DNA of 64,000 nt from Atopomonas hussainii. Its GTDB lineage: Bacteria > Pseudomonadota > Gammaproteobacteria > Pseudomonadales > Pseudomonadaceae. The stretch covers positions 124,001 through 188,000 of the forward strand of contig NZ_FOAS01000007.1 of NCBI RefSeq assembly GCF_900109735.1, read 5' to 3'. Positions 25,132 through 36,261 of this stretch are shown here, one piece after another (the stretch's first letter is position 1; the number at the start of each line of letters is the position of its first letter). The notes beneath the pieces are model-generated. The model saw only the letters and a list, made by a program, of their open reading frames with translations, had not been told where the DNA came from and searched no databases. A program made the position numbers and the translations under genes.

Positions 25132-26487
25132 ATGCGACTGCATATTTTGGGTATTTGCGGCACTTTTATGGGCTCTTTGGCGGTACTGGCCAAAGAGCTG
25201 GGGCACGAAGTCGGCGGCAGCGACGCCAACGTCTACCCGCCCATGAGCACCCAGCTGGAAGCCCAAGGCATCACCTTGATGGAGGGCTACAGCGCCGAAC
25301 ACATCAAGGCCAGCGCGCCGGACTTAGTAGTAATCGGCAATGCCCTGTCGCGCGGCAACCCGGCGGTGGAGTACGTGCTTAACCAAGGCTTGGCGTATGT
25401 CAGCGGCCCGCAGTGGCTGGCCGATCACGTACTGCAAGGCCGTTGGGTGCTGGGCGTGGCCGGCACGCACGGCAAAACCACCACCAGCAGCATGCTGGCG
25501 TGGGTATTGGAGGACGCCGGCATGGCGCCGGGCTTCTTGATTGGCGGCGTGCCGCAGAACTTTGGCATCTCGGCACGCTTAGGCGACACGCCGTTTTTTG
25601 TCGTCGAGGCCGACGAGTACGACAGTGCCTTCTTTGATAAGCGCAGCAAGTTCGTGCACTACCGCCCGCGCACCGCCATCCTCAATAACTTGGAATACGA
25701 TCATGCGGACATTTTCCCGGATCTGGCGGCCATCGAGCGGCAATTCCACCACTTGGTGCGCACCATCCCCGGTGACGGCTTGATTATTCGCCCTGCCGAC
25801 GATGGCAACCTGAAGCGCACGCTAGACATGGGCAGCTGGAGCCCGATCCAGACCACTGGCCCTGAGGGTGATTGGCAAGCTGAGCTACTGGCCGCCGACG
25901 GCAGCGCCTTCCGCGTGCTGTTTAACGGCCAAGTACAGGGCGAAGTGCATTGGACGCTGAACGGCGCCCATAACGTGGCCAATGCCTTGGCGACGCTTGC
26001 CGCCGCGCGTCATGTGGGCGTGACCGGCGATATCGGCACCCAAGCACTGAGCCGCTTTAAGAACGTAAAACGACGGATGGAAAAGTACGCCGAGCCGCGC
26101 GGCATCTGCCTGTACGACGACTTCGCCCATCACCCCACCGCAATTGCCACCACGCTGGATGGCCTGCGCAAAAACGTTGGCGACGCGCCAATCATCGCCG
26201 TGCTGGAGCCGCGCTCCAACAGCATGAAACTCGGCGCACACCGCGACGGCTTAGCCGCCAGCGTGGCGCAGGCCGATCAGGTGTTGTGGTTTGCCCCAGC
26301 TAACTTGGGTTGGGACTTAAACGAGGTGACCCGCGACTGCAGCAGCCCCGCGCAAGTGCACGACAACCTCGACAGCCTGATCGCCGCCATTCAAGCCCTC
26401 GCCACGCCCGGCAGCCATGTGCTGATTATGAGTAACGGCGGCTTTGGCGGCCTGCACGGCAAACTGGCCAGCGCCTTAAGCGCCTAA
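25132..26487 (+). CDS. mpl: UDP-N-acetylmuramate:L-Ala-D-Glu-meso-DAP ligase
   Basis: A 451-residue Mur-ligase family protein that joins recycled tripeptide to UDP-MurNAc, returning cell-wall fragments to synthesis. Seen: N-terminal [31 protein letters not shown] in two adjacent blocks, ATP loop [28 protein letters not shown], and [10 protein letters not shown]. The ATG at 25132 matches the family; a longer frame upstream does not. ubiX follows after 10 bp. Confidence 0.95.
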   Translation: MRLHILGICGTFMGSLAVLAKELGHEVGGSDANVYPPMSTQLEAQGITLMEGYSAEHIKASAPDLVVIGNALSRGNPAVEYVLNQGLAYVSGPQWLADHVLQGRWVLGVAGTHGKTTTSSMLAWVLEDAGMAPGFLIGGVPQNFGISARLGDTPFFVVEADEYDSAFFDKRSKFVHYRPRTAILNNLEYDHADIFPDLAAIERQFHHLVRTIPGDGLIIRPADDGNLKRTLDMGSWSPIQTTGPEGDWQAELLAADGSAFRVLFNGQVQGEVHWTLNGAHNVANALATLAAARHVGVTGDIGTQALSRFKNVKRRMEKYAEPRGICLYDDFAHHPTAIATTLDGLRKNVGDAPIIAVLEPRSNSMKLGAHRDGLAASVAQADQVLWFAPANLGWDLNEVTRDCSSPAQVHDNLDSLIAAIQALATPGSHVLIMSNGGFGGLHGKLASALSA

Positions 26488-26497
26488 CGGAGGCTCC

Positions 26498-27124
26498 ATG
26501 CGCCCACGCATCACCCTTGCGATCACCGGTGCCTCGGGCGCGCAGTACGCGCTGCGCTTGCTCGACAGTTTGGTACAGGCCGAATGCGAAGTGCATGTGA
26601 TGGTTTCCAAGGCCGCGCACTTGGTGATCGCCACCGAAACCGACGTCGCCCTGCCGCCCAAACCGCAGGCCATGCAGGCGTTTTTAAGCCAATACACCGG
26701 CGCCGATGAAGGGCAGATTCGCGTGTTTGGCCTCAATGACTGGATGGCCCCGCCGGCCAGTGGCTCCAGCCATCCGGCGCCGATGGTGGTGTGCCCGTGC
26801 TCGACCGGCACCCTGTCGGCGATTGCCACCGGCGCCTGCAACAACCTGATCGAACGCGCCGCCGATGTGGCGTTAAAAGAGCGCCGCCAGCTGATCTTAG
26901 TGCCGCGCGAAACGCCGCTGTCGAGCATTCATCTGGAGCATATGCTCAAGCTATCCAACCTAGGCGCAGTGATTCTGCCCGCCGCGCCGGGCTTCTATCA
27001 CCAGCCGCAAAGCGTAGATGACTTGGTCGACTTTATCGTCGCGCGCATTCTCAACCAGCTGGGCATCAGCCAAGACTTGCTGCCGCGCTGGGGCGAGCAA
27101 AACCTCGGCAGTCACGATGACTAA
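26498..27124 (+). CDS. ubiX: Flavin prenyltransferase
   Basis: A 208-residue flavodoxin-like protein that attaches a dimethylallyl group to FMN to make the prenyl-FMN cofactor for UbiD in ubiquinone synthesis. Motifs: [41 protein letters not shown] in adjacent blocks, LVPRETPLS. It follows mpl as in other pseudomonads, and overlaps the next gene by 8 bp. Confidence 0.95.
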   Translation: MRPRITLAITGASGAQYALRLLDSLVQAECEVHVMVSKAAHLVIATETDVALPPKPQAMQAFLSQYTGADEGQIRVFGLNDWMAPPASGSSHPAPMVVCPCSTGTLSAIATGACNNLIERAADVALKERRQLILVPRETPLSSIHLEHMLKLSNLGAVILPAAPGFYHQPQSVDDLVDFIVARILNQLGISQDLLPRWGEQNLGSHDD

Positions 27125-27407
27125 GCGCTTCGTGCTGGCCGCCCTCGCCGCCCTGCTGCTGAACGGCTGCGCCAGTGTGAGCACCTTAAACGCCAGCAAA
27201 GACGGCGCGCCGATTATCTATGCCGGCACGCGCCTCGACTGGTACGGCATCAATGGCGGTTGCTGCCCGCTCGACCGCTTCGGCGCCGAAGCACCGACCT
27301 ACCCGGCACTCGACCTACCGGCCAGCGCCTTGCTGGATACCTTGCTGCTGCCCTTTGCGATTGCCGCCGAGTTGGGCGTGGGTTTGCGTGTGCAAGGCGG
27401 GCTTTAG
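27117..27407 (+). CDS. YceK/YidQ-type (DUF1375) lipoprotein
   Basis: A 96-residue lipoprotein: [18 protein letters not shown] signal with lipobox LLNGC, then [15 protein letters not shown] and [19 protein letters not shown], the features of DUF1375. Asp is absent at +2 (Ala), so outer-membrane sorting is likely. The ATG overlaps the end of ubiX. Function unknown. Confidence 0.82.
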   Translation: MTKRFVLAALAALLLNGCASVSTLNASKDGAPIIYAGTRLDWYGINGGCCPLDRFGAEAPTYPALDLPASALLDTLLLPFAIAAELGVGLRVQGGL

Positions 27408-27410
27408 TCA

Positions 27411-27545
27411 GGCACTGCTTAAATGGCTGCACCGCTCAGTCACTGCGTTACGCGGTACTCACAACTCGCCTACCTAAAGGTATGTCTCGTTTGCTGCGCT
27501 CCGGGCGCCTTGTGCTTAAGCCGCTCGCCGATTTAAGAACAAGGC
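27411..27545. repeat. Intergenic repeat, copy B (long form)
   Basis: Fills the gap between the lipoprotein gene and dbpA. It has a palindromic core TACCTAAAGGTA at about 27471-27482, outer arms CTTAAAT / ATTTAAG, and shares TCACTGCG and a 25-bp block (20 matches) with copy A at 20221-20287. No T tract and no protein gene. Confidence 0.55.
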
Positions 27546-27552
27546 GGGCTGC

Positions 27553-28941
27553 TTATACGCTCAGCAAACGCACCTTCAAGTTACGCCCTTTAATCTTGCC
27601 GGCAGTCAGACGTTTCAGCGCCTGCTTGGCCACGCTGCGCTCCACGGCCACATAGGCTTGAAAGTTGAAGATGGCGATCTTGCCGACTTGCGCGCCGGCA
27701 AGGCCGGCATCGCCGGTGAGCGCGCCGAGAATATCGCCGGGGCGCAGTTTGTCTTTGCGCCCCGCGGCAATGCACAAGGTTTGCATCACAGGCTCCAAGC
27801 CCGCACCACTGGCGGCAGGCAAGCTAGCCACGTCGCACCAGTTCAGCGGACGCTTTTGCAGTTCTTCAATCGCCTGGGCGCGCTGCCCTTCCGCTGGGGC
27901 CACTAAGCTAAACGCCAAGCCGGTTGCGCCAGCGCGGCCGCTGCGACCAATGCGGTGCACATGCACTTCAGGGTCACGGGCCAGCTCGACGTTGATCACC
28001 AACTGCAGCTCGGCGATATCCAGCCCGCGCGCGGCCACATCGGTGGCCACCAGTACCGTGCAGCTGCGGTTAGCGAACAGGGTGAGCACTTCGTCGCGCT
28101 CGCGCTGCTCCAAATCGCCGTGTAGCGCCAAGGCAGCGATATGCTGCGCGCGCAGCACATCAACCAACTCTTGACACTGCTGACGGGTGTGGCAGAAGGC
28201 AATGCATGAACTTGGCCGAGTTTTCTCTAGCAGGCGCGCCACCATCGGCAGACGCTCGCGCGGGTCGATTTCGTAAAAGCGCTGCTCAATCTGCTGCTCG
28301 TCGTGCTGGCTGGCCACTTGGACCTGCTCGGGGTTGCGCATAAAGCTGGCTGCTAGCTGCTGGATGCCCGAGGGATAGGTCGCCGAGAACAGCAAGGTCT
28401 GACGGCGGCTGGGGGTCTGATTGATGATCTCAGCGATGCTGTCGTAGAAACCCATGTCGAGCATGCGGTCGGCTTCGTCGAGCACTAAGGTGTTCAGCCC
28501 ATCGACCACCAAGGTGCCTTTGCGCAGGTGCTCCTGCACACGGCCGGGCGTGCCGACGATGATGTGCGCGCCGTGCTCTAGCGAGCCAATCTGCGGGCCA
28601 ATCGGCACACCGCCGCACAGAGTGAGAATCTTGATATTGCCCGCGGCGCGCGCCAGTTGGCGCAGTGACTTGGCCACCTGGTCGGCCAGCTCACGGGTGG
28701 GGCACAACACCAGCGCCTGACAACCGAAAAAGCGCGGATTAAGCGGCGCCAGCAAGGCCAAACCAAAGGCCACGGTTTTGCCGCTGCCGGTTTTACCCTG
28801 CGCGATCACATCGCGGCCTTTGAGCATCAGCGGCAAGCTGGCGGCCTGAATCGGCGTCATCTGGGCAAAACCCAAAGCATCGAGATTGGCCAGCAGGTCG
28901 GCAGACAGCGGGAGTTGGGCAAAAGCCAGAGCGTCAGTCAC
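27553..28941 (-). CDS. dbpA: ATP-dependent RNA helicase DbpA
   Basis: A 462-residue DEAD-box helicase acting in assembly of the 50S subunit. Q motif ([15 protein letters not shown]), Walker A ([10 protein letters not shown]), DEAD, SAT and [10 protein letters not shown] are all present, and the C-terminal about 75 residues ([18 protein letters not shown]...[15 protein letters not shown]) form the DbpA RNA-binding domain that targets hairpin 92 of 23S rRNA. GTG start at 28941 with AAGG upstream. TGCTAAACT on the minus strand near 28970 is a plausible extended -10. Confidence 0.93.
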   Translation of the reverse strand: MTDALAFAQLPLSADLLANLDALGFAQMTPIQAASLPLMLKGRDVIAQGKTGSGKTVAFGLALLAPLNPRFFGCQALVLCPTRELADQVAKSLRQLARAAGNIKILTLCGGVPIGPQIGSLEHGAHIIVGTPGRVQEHLRKGTLVVDGLNTLVLDEADRMLDMGFYDSIAEIINQTPSRRQTLLFSATYPSGIQQLAASFMRNPEQVQVASQHDEQQIEQRFYEIDPRERLPMVARLLEKTRPSSCIAFCHTRQQCQELVDVLRAQHIAALALHGDLEQRERDEVLTLFANRSCTVLVATDVAARGLDIAELQLVINVELARDPEVHVHRIGRSGRAGATGLAFSLVAPAEGQRAQAIEELQKRPLNWCDVASLPAASGAGLEPVMQTLCIAAGRKDKLRPGDILGALTGDAGLAGAQVGKIAIFNFQAYVAVERSVAKQALKRLTAGKIKGRNLKVRLLSV

Positions 28942-29084
28942 GGGGCGTACCTTAAGAAAATTCCCGCGCAGTTTAGCAGTCGGCCTTTCTTTCCCCTACG
29001 AAGACCTTGCACCGCATGGAGCTGACCGTGCAGGGCGACCGGTAAAAACCCGCACCTGCACAGACTGCCCAACAACCTCAGCGC

Positions 29085-30353
29085 CTAAGCCTGACTCGGC
29101 GCCAACCTCTGCCGACTGAAAAACCTCAGCACAATCACCAACACCGCCAAACCTAAGCCCCCGGCCAGCACGAACAGTGCGGCATAGCCCCACTGCGCAG
29201 CCACCACCCCACTCAGCGCACCCACCACGCCGGCCAGTAACAGCTGCGCACTGGCTTGCAGGGTGAAGTCGGCGCCTTCGTGCTCGGGACGGCAGTGGTT
29301 CATCATCACCGCGAACAGCGCCACGGTGGACATGCCATCGGCCAACTGCTCAAAAAGACTTAAGCCATACACCCAATACACATCGCTGCCGCGACTCACC
29401 AGTAGTGCCAGCGCCGCAATCGTCAACCCTTGCAGCGCACCAAAGCTCAGCAATGAGCGTTTAGCGCCCAAGCGGGCGTAGAGCAGGCCACCTAACAACG
29501 CACCACCAATGCCCACGAGGCTACTGATCAGGGTCAGTTGGCCCAGTGCGATGTTACTCCAACCTTGGTCCACCAGCATGGGCTTGAGCATCGGCGAGCC
29601 CAAGGCATCGCCCAACTTAAAGCTCAACACCACCGCCAGCCACGCCCACATACCCGGCTGCGCCAACAAGCCTTGGTAGTGCTGCCACAACAAGCGCGGC
29701 CCTAAGGCGGTTTCCGCGTGCCGGGCTTGGCGCGGTAAGTGGCGTTTTTCATTAAAGAGCAGCACCGGCAGCAGCATCAGTAGCAAGAGCCCCGCCACCA
29801 CACCCACGCTGACATGCCAACCCAGCGCATCGATGGCCAATAACAGGCCACTACCGCTGACCAGCATGCCCACCTTGTAACCACCCACCTGCAAGCTGTT
29901 ACCCAGCCCACGCCAACGCTCCGGCAATAAGCGCACCGCCAAGCCGTCGGTGGCGATATCTTGCGTAGCAGCCGCCACATTCACCAGTAGCAACAGGCCG
30001 AGCAATAACCAAAAACCGGTGCCGAATAAAAAGCTCGGTGTCATCAACGCCATCGCCAACAGTGCCAGCAGCAAGGTGCTTTGCAGCGGCACAATCCAAC
30101 CGCGGTGATGGCCGAACCGCGCCGAGCTGATACGGTCGACCCACGGCGCCCAAAGCACCTTCAGCAGCCACGGCAAGGCCAGCAGCTTCAGCAAACCGAT
30201 CAAAGCCAAATCGACGCCTTGCTGGCGTAACAGCACCGGCAACGCGTGGGCGATAAAACCCGACGGCAAGCCCTGCGCGCAGTACAAAGACGCCAGCAGC
30301 ACCACCGTACCCGCCGATAAACGGCTTGGGGAAAACGACGCAGTCACACTCAT
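29085..30353 (-). CDS. MFS transporter, AmpG/RhtX-like
   Basis: A 422-residue permease with 12 predicted helices. Opening YCAQGLPSGFIAHALPVLLRQQG and the helix-5 motif AATQDIATDGLAV place it in the AmpG / acetyl-CoA-transporter-like MFS branch, which also includes siderophore permeases of the RhtX/FptX type. The substrate is therefore either a muropeptide-like molecule or a siderophore; neither is supported by neighbours. Start at 30353 follows GGAGAG closely; a GTG two codons in is also possible. Confidence 0.75.
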   Translation of the reverse strand: MSVTASFSPSRLSAGTVVLLASLYCAQGLPSGFIAHALPVLLRQQGVDLALIGLLKLLALPWLLKVLWAPWVDRISSARFGHHRGWIVPLQSTLLLALLAMALMTPSFLFGTGFWLLLGLLLLVNVAAATQDIATDGLAVRLLPERWRGLGNSLQVGGYKVGMLVSGSGLLLAIDALGWHVSVGVVAGLLLLMLLPVLLFNEKRHLPRQARHAETALGPRLLWQHYQGLLAQPGMWAWLAVVLSFKLGDALGSPMLKPMLVDQGWSNIALGQLTLISSLVGIGGALLGGLLYARLGAKRSLLSFGALQGLTIAALALLVSRGSDVYWVYGLSLFEQLADGMSTVALFAVMMNHCRPEHEGADFTLQASAQLLLAGVVGALSGVVAAQWGYAALFVLAGGLGLAVLVIVLRFFSRQRLAPSQA

Positions 30354-30458
30354 CTCTCCAACCTGAAAACACCACAGCGCGCCGAGTATTAAGCCGCTAC
30401 GCCGCTGACTCAACCCACATCGACTTAAACGCGTTAGCCCGCTAACTCTTGGCGCATA

Positions 30459-30486
30459 AAAAAACCGCGCCGAAGCGCGGTTTTTC
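30459..30486 (-). terminator. Terminator of groESL
   Basis: AAAAACCGCGC-CGAA-GCGCGGTTTTT stem-loop with a GNRA-like tetraloop and a T run, 17 bp past the groEL stop. Confidence 0.92.
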
Positions 30487-30502
30487 GTGAGCGGGGCTCG
30501 GC

Positions 30503-32161
<1,659 letters not shown>

Positions 32162-32191
32162 TTAAATCAAGTCAATCAGGTTGGCAGACGC

Positions 32192-32485
32192 TTAGGCTTC
32201 AACAACCGCCAGGATTTCGCTTTCGCTCATCACCAGCAGGTCTTCACCGTCGACCTTGATGGTGTTGCTGCCCGAGTAGGGGCCAAACACCACTTTGTCG
32301 CCTACCTTGACCGCCAGCGGACGCACTTCGCCGTTGTCCAGCACGCGGCCATTGCCCACTGCCACGATCTCGCCTTGGTTGGGCTTTTCAGCCACAGAAC
32401 CCGGCAGAACGATGCCACCTGCAGTTTTGGTTTCTTCTTCACTGCGGCGAATGACAACACGGTCATGCAAAGGACGGATTTTCAT
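32192..32485 (-). CDS. groES: Co-chaperonin GroES (10 kDa)
   Basis: A 97-residue lid protein: [29 protein letters not shown] region with the mobile loop ([20 protein letters not shown]) and [15 protein letters not shown]. First gene of the groESL operon, under a sigma-32-type promoter 145 bp upstream. Confidence 0.98.
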   Translation of the reverse strand: MKIRPLHDRVVIRRSEEETKTAGGIVLPGSVAEKPNQGEIVAVGNGRVLDNGEVRPLAVKVGDKVVFGPYSGSNTIKVDGEDLLVMSESEILAVVEA

Positions 32486-32628
32486 TACTCGATTTCTCCC
32501 AATGAGTTTGTCGCGCCGGGATAACCCGGCCGTACTGTCAAATGCCGGCTTGGCGCCGGTCGTGACACGCTGAGCGCATCACAAAATATGCCTGCCAAAA
32601 ACGGGACAGGACCTTACGGTGTTTGATA

Positions 32629-32656
32629 GGTGGGGCCAGCCCCGCACATTTCAAGG
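32629..32656 (-). promoter_or_regulatory. Sigma-32 heat-shock promoter of groESL
   Basis: On the minus strand CTTGAA (32655-32650), 14-bp spacer, CCCCAC (32635-32630), against the RpoH consensus CTTGAA-N13-16-CCCCAT. The element overlaps the 5' side of the fxsA terminator region, so groESL reads from here through a leader of about 135 nt with two small hairpins. Confidence 0.85.
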
Positions 32657-32680
32657 GCAGCCGGAAAAAAAATGTGGTTT

Positions 32681-33112
32681 TTAGTCGAGCCGGCGCCACT
32701 CGCCATCCAGCGTTTGCGGGCCGCTGCGATTCGGCTCGCCCTGCTGGTAAGCCCCTTGTGGTCGACGCTGCTGCATGCGCCGCAGCAACCAGGCGCCCAG
32801 CCAGCCTTGACCAAACGGCAACACCAGCAGCAGACCGATAACGTCGGTCAGCACGCCGGGCATAAACAGCAGCCAGCCGCCCAGCGCCGCCAACAGGCCG
32901 CGCAGCAAGGTTTGCTCGGGGAAATAACCCCGGGCGAACATTTGCTGGCTCTGCAGCAAAGTAGCTAGGCCCGCGTTACGCATAAACCACACGCCGATAA
33001 AGCCACTGACGACGATCTCGATCAGCACGCCCGACACGCCCCAGGCCTGCCCGAGCTGGATCAACAAAGCCAGCTCAACCAGCGGCAGCAGTAAAAAAAT
33101 CACTAAGGGCAT
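32681..33112 (-). CDS. fxsA: FxsA family membrane protein
   Basis: A 143-residue inner-membrane protein with three to four helices (PLVIFLLLPLVELALLIQLG, GVLIEIVVSGFIGVWFM, LLAALGGWLLFMPGVLTDVIGLLL in parts) and a cytoplasmic basic tail. In E. coli FxsA relieves F-plasmid exclusion of phage T7; its normal role is unclear. Position just upstream of groES is typical of pseudomonads. Confidence 0.88.
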   Translation of the reverse strand: MPLVIFLLLPLVELALLIQLGQAWGVSGVLIEIVVSGFIGVWFMRNAGLATLLQSQQMFARGYFPEQTLLRGLLAALGGWLLFMPGVLTDVIGLLLVLPFGQGWLGAWLLRRMQQRRPQGAYQQGEPNRSGPQTLDGEWRRLD

Positions 33113-33163
33113 TGGCGCCTCCCGATTGTCATGCCTATTAAGTGGGGGCGCCGCCGGGGGTTA

Positions 33164-33874
33164 TCAAGCCCAGTCGTCGCTGCGCGCCATGTGCACCAGC
33201 GCTTGGCGCACGGCCATGGGCGTCTCACAGACCTCGGCAAAGGCCAGCCGGTGCACGCCTTTACCGATACGCAGATGCAGGCCGCGACTATCCAGCCCGA
33301 CCAAGCTGATCGCCCCGGCGGGCAAGCCGGCGACCTGACGATAGTGCTCCAGCGCGGTCTGATGGTCGCTGTTCATGTGCGCCAGCATGCCCTCTTCCAC
33401 TTCGCCGGCGAACGGGTTGGCTTCGGCCACGCCCGTCGCAGGCAGCCAATGAATTGCGCCGAAGCCGCCGATAAAGCGCCATGCCACTGGGGTTAAGCGC
33501 CAGAAGTCGAAGTCGTGGATGCGATGAAAATCCTGCGCCTCGGGGAAAAACCGGTAATAGCGCGCCGCTGCCGCATCCACTTCTGCCGCTGTTAACGGGG
33601 CGGCATCGGCAAGCAAGGTCAGCCGCCCGGCGGCTTGCGCGTCTTCGGCGCCGCGCTGACCAATCAACAGCGAGCAGCGCGCATCAGCGGTTAAGTTATG
33701 GGTGTGCTGGGCGATGCGGCTAATCAGCAGCAGCGGCAAGCCTTGGGCATCCAAACAGTACGGCGCGACCGAGCCAAACGGATAACCGGGGAATTTTTGC
33801 GAGTGGGTGCTGAGCACCCCTTGGTATTCCTTCAGAAGGAATTCTCGGGCATCCTTGATCGCAGCATTGCTCAC
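33164..33874 (-). CDS. HugZ-like haem/FMN split-barrel protein
   Basis: A 236-residue protein with an N-terminal pyridoxamine-phosphate-oxidase-type split barrel (LSTHSQKFPGYPFGSVAPYCLD, LLLISRIAQHTHNLTADARCSLL) and a C-terminal DUF2470-type domain (EEGMLAHMNSDHQTALEHY). This combination matches HugZ-type haem-binding or haem-degrading proteins, though many members are uncharacterised. GTG start at 33874 is chosen because AGGAG lies 8 bp upstream. Confidence 0.78.
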   Translation of the reverse strand: MSNAAIKDAREFLLKEYQGVLSTHSQKFPGYPFGSVAPYCLDAQGLPLLLISRIAQHTHNLTADARCSLLIGQRGAEDAQAAGRLTLLADAAPLTAAEVDAAAARYYRFFPEAQDFHRIHDFDFWRLTPVAWRFIGGFGAIHWLPATGVAEANPFAGEVEEGMLAHMNSDHQTALEHYRQVAGLPAGAISLVGLDSRGLHLRIGKGVHRLAFAEVCETPMAVRQALVHMARSDDWA

Positions 33875-33992
33875 CTTTTGACTCCTGACGATAGGTTCGA
33901 ACTCATTAAGAACCGGCGCACCCTTGCCAGTCACGCACTATCAAGCGCCCGCAGGCAGCACCATCCGTTCCAACTCATGTGAGGTTACCTGT

Positions 33993-34751
33993 ATGAATCT
34001 GACCGACAAAGTCATCATTATCACTGGCGGCTGCCAAGGTTTAGGTCGCGCTATGGGCGAATACTTAGCCGGCAAAGGCGCCAAGCTGGCGCTGGTCGAC
34101 CTCAACCAAGAGAAGCTCGACGACGCCGTGGCTGCCTGCAAAGCCGCCGGTGGCGATGCCCGTGCTTACCTGTGCAACGTGGCCAACGAAGAGCAAGTCA
34201 CCCACATGGTGGCGCAAGTGGCTGAAGACTTCGGCGCTATCAATGGCCTAGTCAACAACGCTGGGATTCTGCGCGACGGCCTGACCATTAAAGTGAAAGA
34301 CGGCGAGCTGACCAAGATGCCGTTGGCGCAGTGGCAGTCGGTGATCGACGTCAACCTGACCGGCGTGTTCCTGTGCACCCGCGAAGTCGCGGCGAAGATG
34401 ATCGAACTGAAGCAACAAGGCGCGATCGTGAATATTTCCTCGATCTCCCGCGCTGGCAACATGGGCCAAGCCAACTACTCCGCCGCCAAGGCGGGTGTGG
34501 CTGCCGATACGGTGGTGTGGGCCAAAGAGCTGGCGCGCTACGGCATTCGCGTAGCAGGCGTTGCGCCGGGCTTTATCGAAACCGAAATGACCGCTGGCAT
34601 GAAGCCCGAGGCATTGGAGAAGATGACCTCAGGCATCCCGCTGCGCCGCATGGGCAAGCCGGCTGAGATCGCCCACTCGGTGGCCTACATCTTCGAAAAC
34701 GACTACTACACCGGTCGTATTCTGGAGCTCGACGGCGGCCTGCGCCTGTAA
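33993..34751 (+). CDS. Short-chain dehydrogenase/reductase (FabG-like)
   Basis: A 252-residue classical SDR. Cofactor loop TGGCQGLGRAMG, NNAG, catalytic Ser-Tyr-Lys in NISSISRAGNMGQANYSAAK, and PGFIETEMT. FabG-like enzymes reduce 3-oxoacyl groups or oxidise secondary alcohols with NAD(P); the exact substrate is not evident and the housekeeping fabG is not in this context. GAGG lies 8 bp before the ATG; a longer frame from 33924 lacks support. Confidence 0.88.
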   Translation: MNLTDKVIIITGGCQGLGRAMGEYLAGKGAKLALVDLNQEKLDDAVAACKAAGGDARAYLCNVANEEQVTHMVAQVAEDFGAINGLVNNAGILRDGLTIKVKDGELTKMPLAQWQSVIDVNLTGVFLCTREVAAKMIELKQQGAIVNISSISRAGNMGQANYSAAKAGVAADTVVWAKELARYGIRVAGVAPGFIETEMTAGMKPEALEKMTSGIPLRRMGKPAEIAHSVAYIFENDYYTGRILELDGGLRL

Positions 34752-34763
34752 TTCGCCCGCGAT

Positions 34764-34803
34764 AAAAAAACGCCGCTGCGGTTGACCCCAGCGGCGTTTT
34801 TTA
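34764..34803. terminator. Bidirectional terminator (SDR / DUF481)
   Basis: Arms AAAAAAACGCCGCTG and CAGCGGCGTTTTTT between two convergent genes. Confidence 0.92.
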
Positions 34804-34819
34804 TGCCCGACGGTAAACG

Positions 34820-35842
34820 CTACCAGCCCACGCCTAGGCCCAACAGGTAGCGTTTCTCGGTGTAGGTTTCTTCTAAGCCGCGCACCTGATCAAACTCGTA
34901 GAGCAGCGACAGGCGCGCCCAATCGTTAATCCGATAACGCAAGCCCATATCGCCGCGCGTGGCGTAATCCACTTGCTGGGTGAACGGGAAGTGAATCACC
35001 CCTGTTGCGGTTAATTCGAACTGACTGCCCCACAGCAAACGCTTGTAATCCCAGTTCACACTGCCGGTATCGATAGACTCGCGCTCGTGCCGTCGGCCGT
35101 TTTCATCATCGAGATTCTGGTCGTAGATCAGTCGATTCAGTTCGGCGGTCAGTTCAAAGCGGCCTAGCTCGTTATCCCAAAAGCGATAACCGGGACCGGT
35201 ACCGATTTCGCGCTGGCGCTCCAGCTCCTCAAAGCGATCACGCTGGTATTTGTAGCCGGTGGTCCAAAACCACTGATCGGTCAAAAAGCGGTCGAGGCTA
35301 TATTCCAGCGTGTAGTTGTCTTCTTTCTTCTCGCTGTTCTTGGTTTCGTATTCAGTTTCTGCATTAAAGCGATGCCGCCAACGCCCATGCTGTAGGCGGT
35401 TATTGGCTTTAAAGCGCAGCTTATCGGAGTCGTCTTCTTTGCGCTTCACATCCAACGAGCCATCGATATTGCCTTCCCAGAGGAAGTCTTCCACAAAAGG
35501 CTTAGGCGGCATCATCTGGGTAATGCTGGCCAAGGGCACCGTGCGTGGCGCCTCGCCATTCATTACGCGCACCATGCCGCTGCCGGCAGCTTCTAGCTCT
35601 TTGCTGCGCTCGCTGGCATCAACGCCCTCTTTAACCAGCAGCTCTTTACTGGAGCTCAAGGTTTCGACGTCTGCCCACTCAATCTGCAGGCGCCCCGCAT
35701 AGGGGGTGCGAAATACCAACGTGCCGCCATCAAGCAGAATCACTTCGCCACTTAGGCGATCGCCATTTTTTAACCACACTGTGTCAGCGCTCACCGCTGT
35801 AGCCGCCAGCACTAGCCAGCCGGCTATCCAATACCGCACCAT
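34820..35842 (-). CDS. DUF481 outer-membrane beta-barrel protein
   Basis: A 340-residue exported protein (signal peptide to about Ala19). An N-terminal small domain (DTVWLKNGDRLSGEVILLDGG..., as in YdiY) precedes a C-terminal DUF481 barrel made of alternating aromatic strands (YTLEYSLDRFLTDQWFWTTGYKYQRDRFEEL in parts) and ending in W. Function unknown; expected in the outer membrane. Confidence 0.85.
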   Translation of the reverse strand: MVRYWIAGWLVLAATAVSADTVWLKNGDRLSGEVILLDGGTLVFRTPYAGRLQIEWADVETLSSSKELLVKEGVDASERSKELEAAGSGMVRVMNGEAPRTVPLASITQMMPPKPFVEDFLWEGNIDGSLDVKRKEDDSDKLRFKANNRLQHGRWRHRFNAETEYETKNSEKKEDNYTLEYSLDRFLTDQWFWTTGYKYQRDRFEELERQREIGTGPGYRFWDNELGRFELTAELNRLIYDQNLDDENGRRHERESIDTGSVNWDYKRLLWGSQFELTATGVIHFPFTQQVDYATRGDMGLRYRINDWARLSLLYEFDQVRGLEETYTEKRYLLGLGVGW

Positions 35843-35886
35843 CCAAGCCCCCCCAAAAAATCAGCCGCCAATTATCCAGCCATTGC

Positions 35887-36213
35887 ATGCAAAAGCCACT
35901 ACCGCCCGCCGCCGATGAACGCCGTTTAGCACTCTTTAGCGTGTTAGCGCAGATTCCTGAGGGGCGCGTGTGCACCTATGGCCAAGTTGCCGAGCTAGCG
36001 GGGTTAGGCCGCGCCGCGCGCTGGGTAGGCCGCACCTTAAGCACCCTGCCCGAGGGCACGCACTTACCCTGGCACCGGGTGATTGCCGCCGGCGGACGCA
36101 TTAGCCTGCCGGCCGGCAGCGCCAGCGGCAGTGAACAGCGCCAACGCTTAGCTGCCGAGGGCATCGTGTTACACAACGACCGCGTTAACCTGCGCCGCTA
36201 CGGCTGGCCCTGA
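35887..36213 (+). CDS. Alkyltransferase-like protein (ATL)
   Basis: A 108-residue protein with the DNA-binding domain of O6-alkylguanine-DNA alkyltransferases: IPEGRVCTYGQVAELAGLGRAARWVGRTL. The active-site PCHR is replaced by PWHR (LPWHRVIAAGGRIS), so it cannot transfer alkyl groups. ATLs with Trp at this place bind O6-alkylguanine, flip it and hand the lesion to nucleotide excision repair. It starts 44 bp from the divergent DUF481 gene. Confidence 0.92.
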   Translation: MQKPLPPAADERRLALFSVLAQIPEGRVCTYGQVAELAGLGRAARWVGRTLSTLPEGTHLPWHRVIAAGGRISLPAGSASGSEQRQRLAAEGIVLHNDRVNLRRYGWP

Positions 36214-36261
36214 GCAGGCTGAGCACGCTACAGTGCGCGCTGACTTTGGAAGCCCCGCCGC

